A stretch of DNA of 64,000 bases from Malachius bipustulatus. Taxonomy: Eukaryota > Arthropoda > Insecta > Coleoptera > Melyridae. Shown here one piece after another: positions 62,300 through 64,000 of this stretch (position 1 is its first letter; each line of letters opens with the position of its first letter). The stretch lies in assembly GCA_910589415.1 (NCBI GenBank), contig OU342632.1, forward strand, positions 37,771,637 through 37,835,636, written 5' to 3'. Position numbers and translations under genes: made by a program. Under the pieces are notes generated by a model. The model saw nothing but the letters and a program-made list of their open reading frames with translations, searched no databases and had not been told where the DNA came from.

Positions 62300-64000
62300 T
62301 ACCTAAAGGTAAAATTGTTAGGAAAATAAAACGCATCCACCCGCCATCACATCAAAGAAACGACTCCTGCCAGCACGTTAAATATTCATAAAAAATAAAA
62401 GGTCGCTAGCTGGTGATATTCCAGCCTCTTAACAACATCGAAGAAACGGCAAAGCTATGGTAGAAACTCACCAGATGTTGGTGGATGTATTATGAGACAC
62501 CCTCGGATCGAGTGAAATAATAGAGCGACCTAGATACGGACGGGAAAGGAAAGTTATGCGCCACAAGACAAACAATAACTCCAATCATAAGACAATAGCA
62601 AGTCGCCAGGTATTCCACCCACGATAAAGAAAATTAAACCAATCAATAAAGCGAATTAATAAATGACAACAGCCAAAAATTCACCACGGTCCCCAAACAG
62701 CAAGTAGGTGAAAATACGAAATGAAAGTTAAGCCAGTGTAATTACAGTAGGTCGAAACAATGAAAAGACGAAAACGCGTCGACCGATTTTAACGAAAATT
62801 TAGGTAGCTCAGGTTCAGGACAATTCAGTAAGGTAGCCGCGAGGTCAACTTGCTAAATCTCAAGACAGGGAAATATGATAAGGAATAAAACACATAAAAT
62901 CACGGTATAAGGCAGTGCCAATAAGGCGCATTGTTGCGTGTCGTGTTTAGAAAGCGGGCCGCTGCATCTATAAAAGCAAAACGTCTTACCACAGCTCAGA
63001 GCAGAGTGAGGTCAGATTTCGATCGAGCTCTGTCATATTCCTTAACCCTTGCTTGGAAGATCAACGAGACGGCTTTTATTAGCGCAGTCCAGGTCTGCCA
63101 TCCTTTAAACCAAATTTGTAAATGAGATGGTAGATTCTATGCACTCCATACGCTATTTCCTTTACGATTAGGGAAATTGCCACATACAATCAGCTAGAAC
63201 TAATCATTCTTCAAACGAAATTCAAATCAATAAATAAATACTGATTCATAAATCCCCACCAACGCCAGTTGAATTTCCACATACAACCAGTTAGGGAAGA
63301 TCTCTTCAAAACAAAATCCAAATAAATAAATAATTAAACAGATTCGCCAAATCCACGAACGCAGATCCCATTTTAAATCAAGTAAAATAATCAGCTAGGA
63401 ATTAGGCGGCATCAGCAGCAAATACCTAAAAGGTACCTACTCAATCACGTTAACCAACAAATAGGAAAGTCGCGGCAGGAAGGAAATGGAAAGTAGGAAA
63501 ATAAACCCAGGTCAGGGATTAATAACCGTGTAGCGGAACACCCTCAGATATAGAGTAGGATAGAACAGGTCCAGAGAAGCAAGGCAGCGTTGTCAGATGT
63601 AGCACCTGCTACTCACATACATTATCAGGAAATACCAGTTCCATTACAACACCCGATTAGAATTTATAATAGGTACTCGATTACCACACGTTGGGGGAGG
63701 GATTCATCTCGATGTCCAGATGAAGACCTCGGATAGCCGGTAAAAGAGCATGACTCTTTAAAGTGGAAATCGTAGAACACAACGGGGCAAAAAAGCACCC
63801 TCAGAGTAGGAAAAGCCAAGTAGGGCTGCCAGGTGTAATACCTACTCATCAGATATCAGGAAATACAACAACAGAAATAAATCTCGGAATATCAATTGTC
63901 CTTCAGCAAATAGGAATTCAAAGCAACCAAAAACAAATTAGTCTCGAGTATGTGAAAAGCCAATCAAAATCAACCAAAACCAAAACTCCTTTAGCACATC
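62300..64000. repeat. A-rich, T-poor block with diverged internal duplications
   Basis: The plus strand becomes visibly A-rich and T-poor, unlike the rest of the window. A ~97-base unit occurs twice in tandem (63173-63269 and 63271-63366; shared words CCACATACAA, TAAATAAATA, AATCC). Another segment occurs at about 63539-63637 and 63796-63867 (CACCCTCAGA, ATATCAGGAAATAC or close). A related ACACCCTCGGAT lies at 62501. No long ORF is present. It could be an unrecognised transposon, an untranslated region or a satellite-like array continuing beyond the window. Confidence 0.5.

Overview
This is eukaryotic, AT-rich, mostly non-coding nuclear DNA that looks like an insect genome. The main reasons are the Tc1/mariner-like elements with TACAGGGTG ends, two RNase H-bearing LINEs, a spliced gene with GT-AG introns, and many copies of the word AGGTACCTA. 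The insect order cannot be fixed from sequence alone. I see no rRNA, tRNA, CRISPR array or prokaryotic operon. Only one ordinary spliced host-type gene can be supported.

Layout. Positions 1-12770 are gene-poor and hold several foldback or MITE-like inverted repeats (about 2180-2510, 3511-3753, 5039-5255, 5693-6697, 8630-9478) between short GC-rich islands. Positions 12783-18242 are an apparently full-length non-LTR retrotransposon flanked by a perfect 12-bp target-site duplication. Its ORF1 is intact (434 aa, one CCHC knuckle). Its ORF2 (endonuclease, reverse transcriptase, RNase H, C-terminal Cys/His motif) is broken only by two one-base losses, each in a run of C. Positions 19821-20510 carry two unrecognised minus-strand ORFs. 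Positions 26041-27492 are a 5'-truncated, decayed relative of that LINE on the minus strand, also with a 12-bp target-site duplication. Positions 27505-51159 are largely gene desert with more foldbacks (32378-33570, 36504-36955, 41402-42010), short TACAGGGTG MITEs (47869-48057, 49761-50000), a transposase fossil (49041-49185), a miRNA-like hairpin (31561-31626) and GC-rich islands.

Positions 51800-53456 encode a four-exon SAM-domain protein of the SAMD3-like type that is multicopy in many animals. It has two reading-frame breaks. It lies between inverted TACACTGAGAAAA ends, so it may be cargo of a TA-flanked element. Positions 60158-60914 are an internally deleted element with TACAGGGTG ends that still encodes the C-terminal half of a Tc1/mariner-superfamily transposase on the minus strand. 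This is the best evidence for which superfamily the other TACAGGGTG repeats belong to. Positions 62200-64000 change to A-rich, T-poor sequence with diverged internal duplications.

The most interesting points are: the set of ~0.85-1.2 kb near-perfect palindromes that share TA-flanked transposon ends and could act as hairpin-RNA sources; the SAM-domain gene between inverted ends; the LINE whose ORF2 continues in the same frame straight after the ORF1 stop with no AUG; and the possibility that this LINE is really intact.
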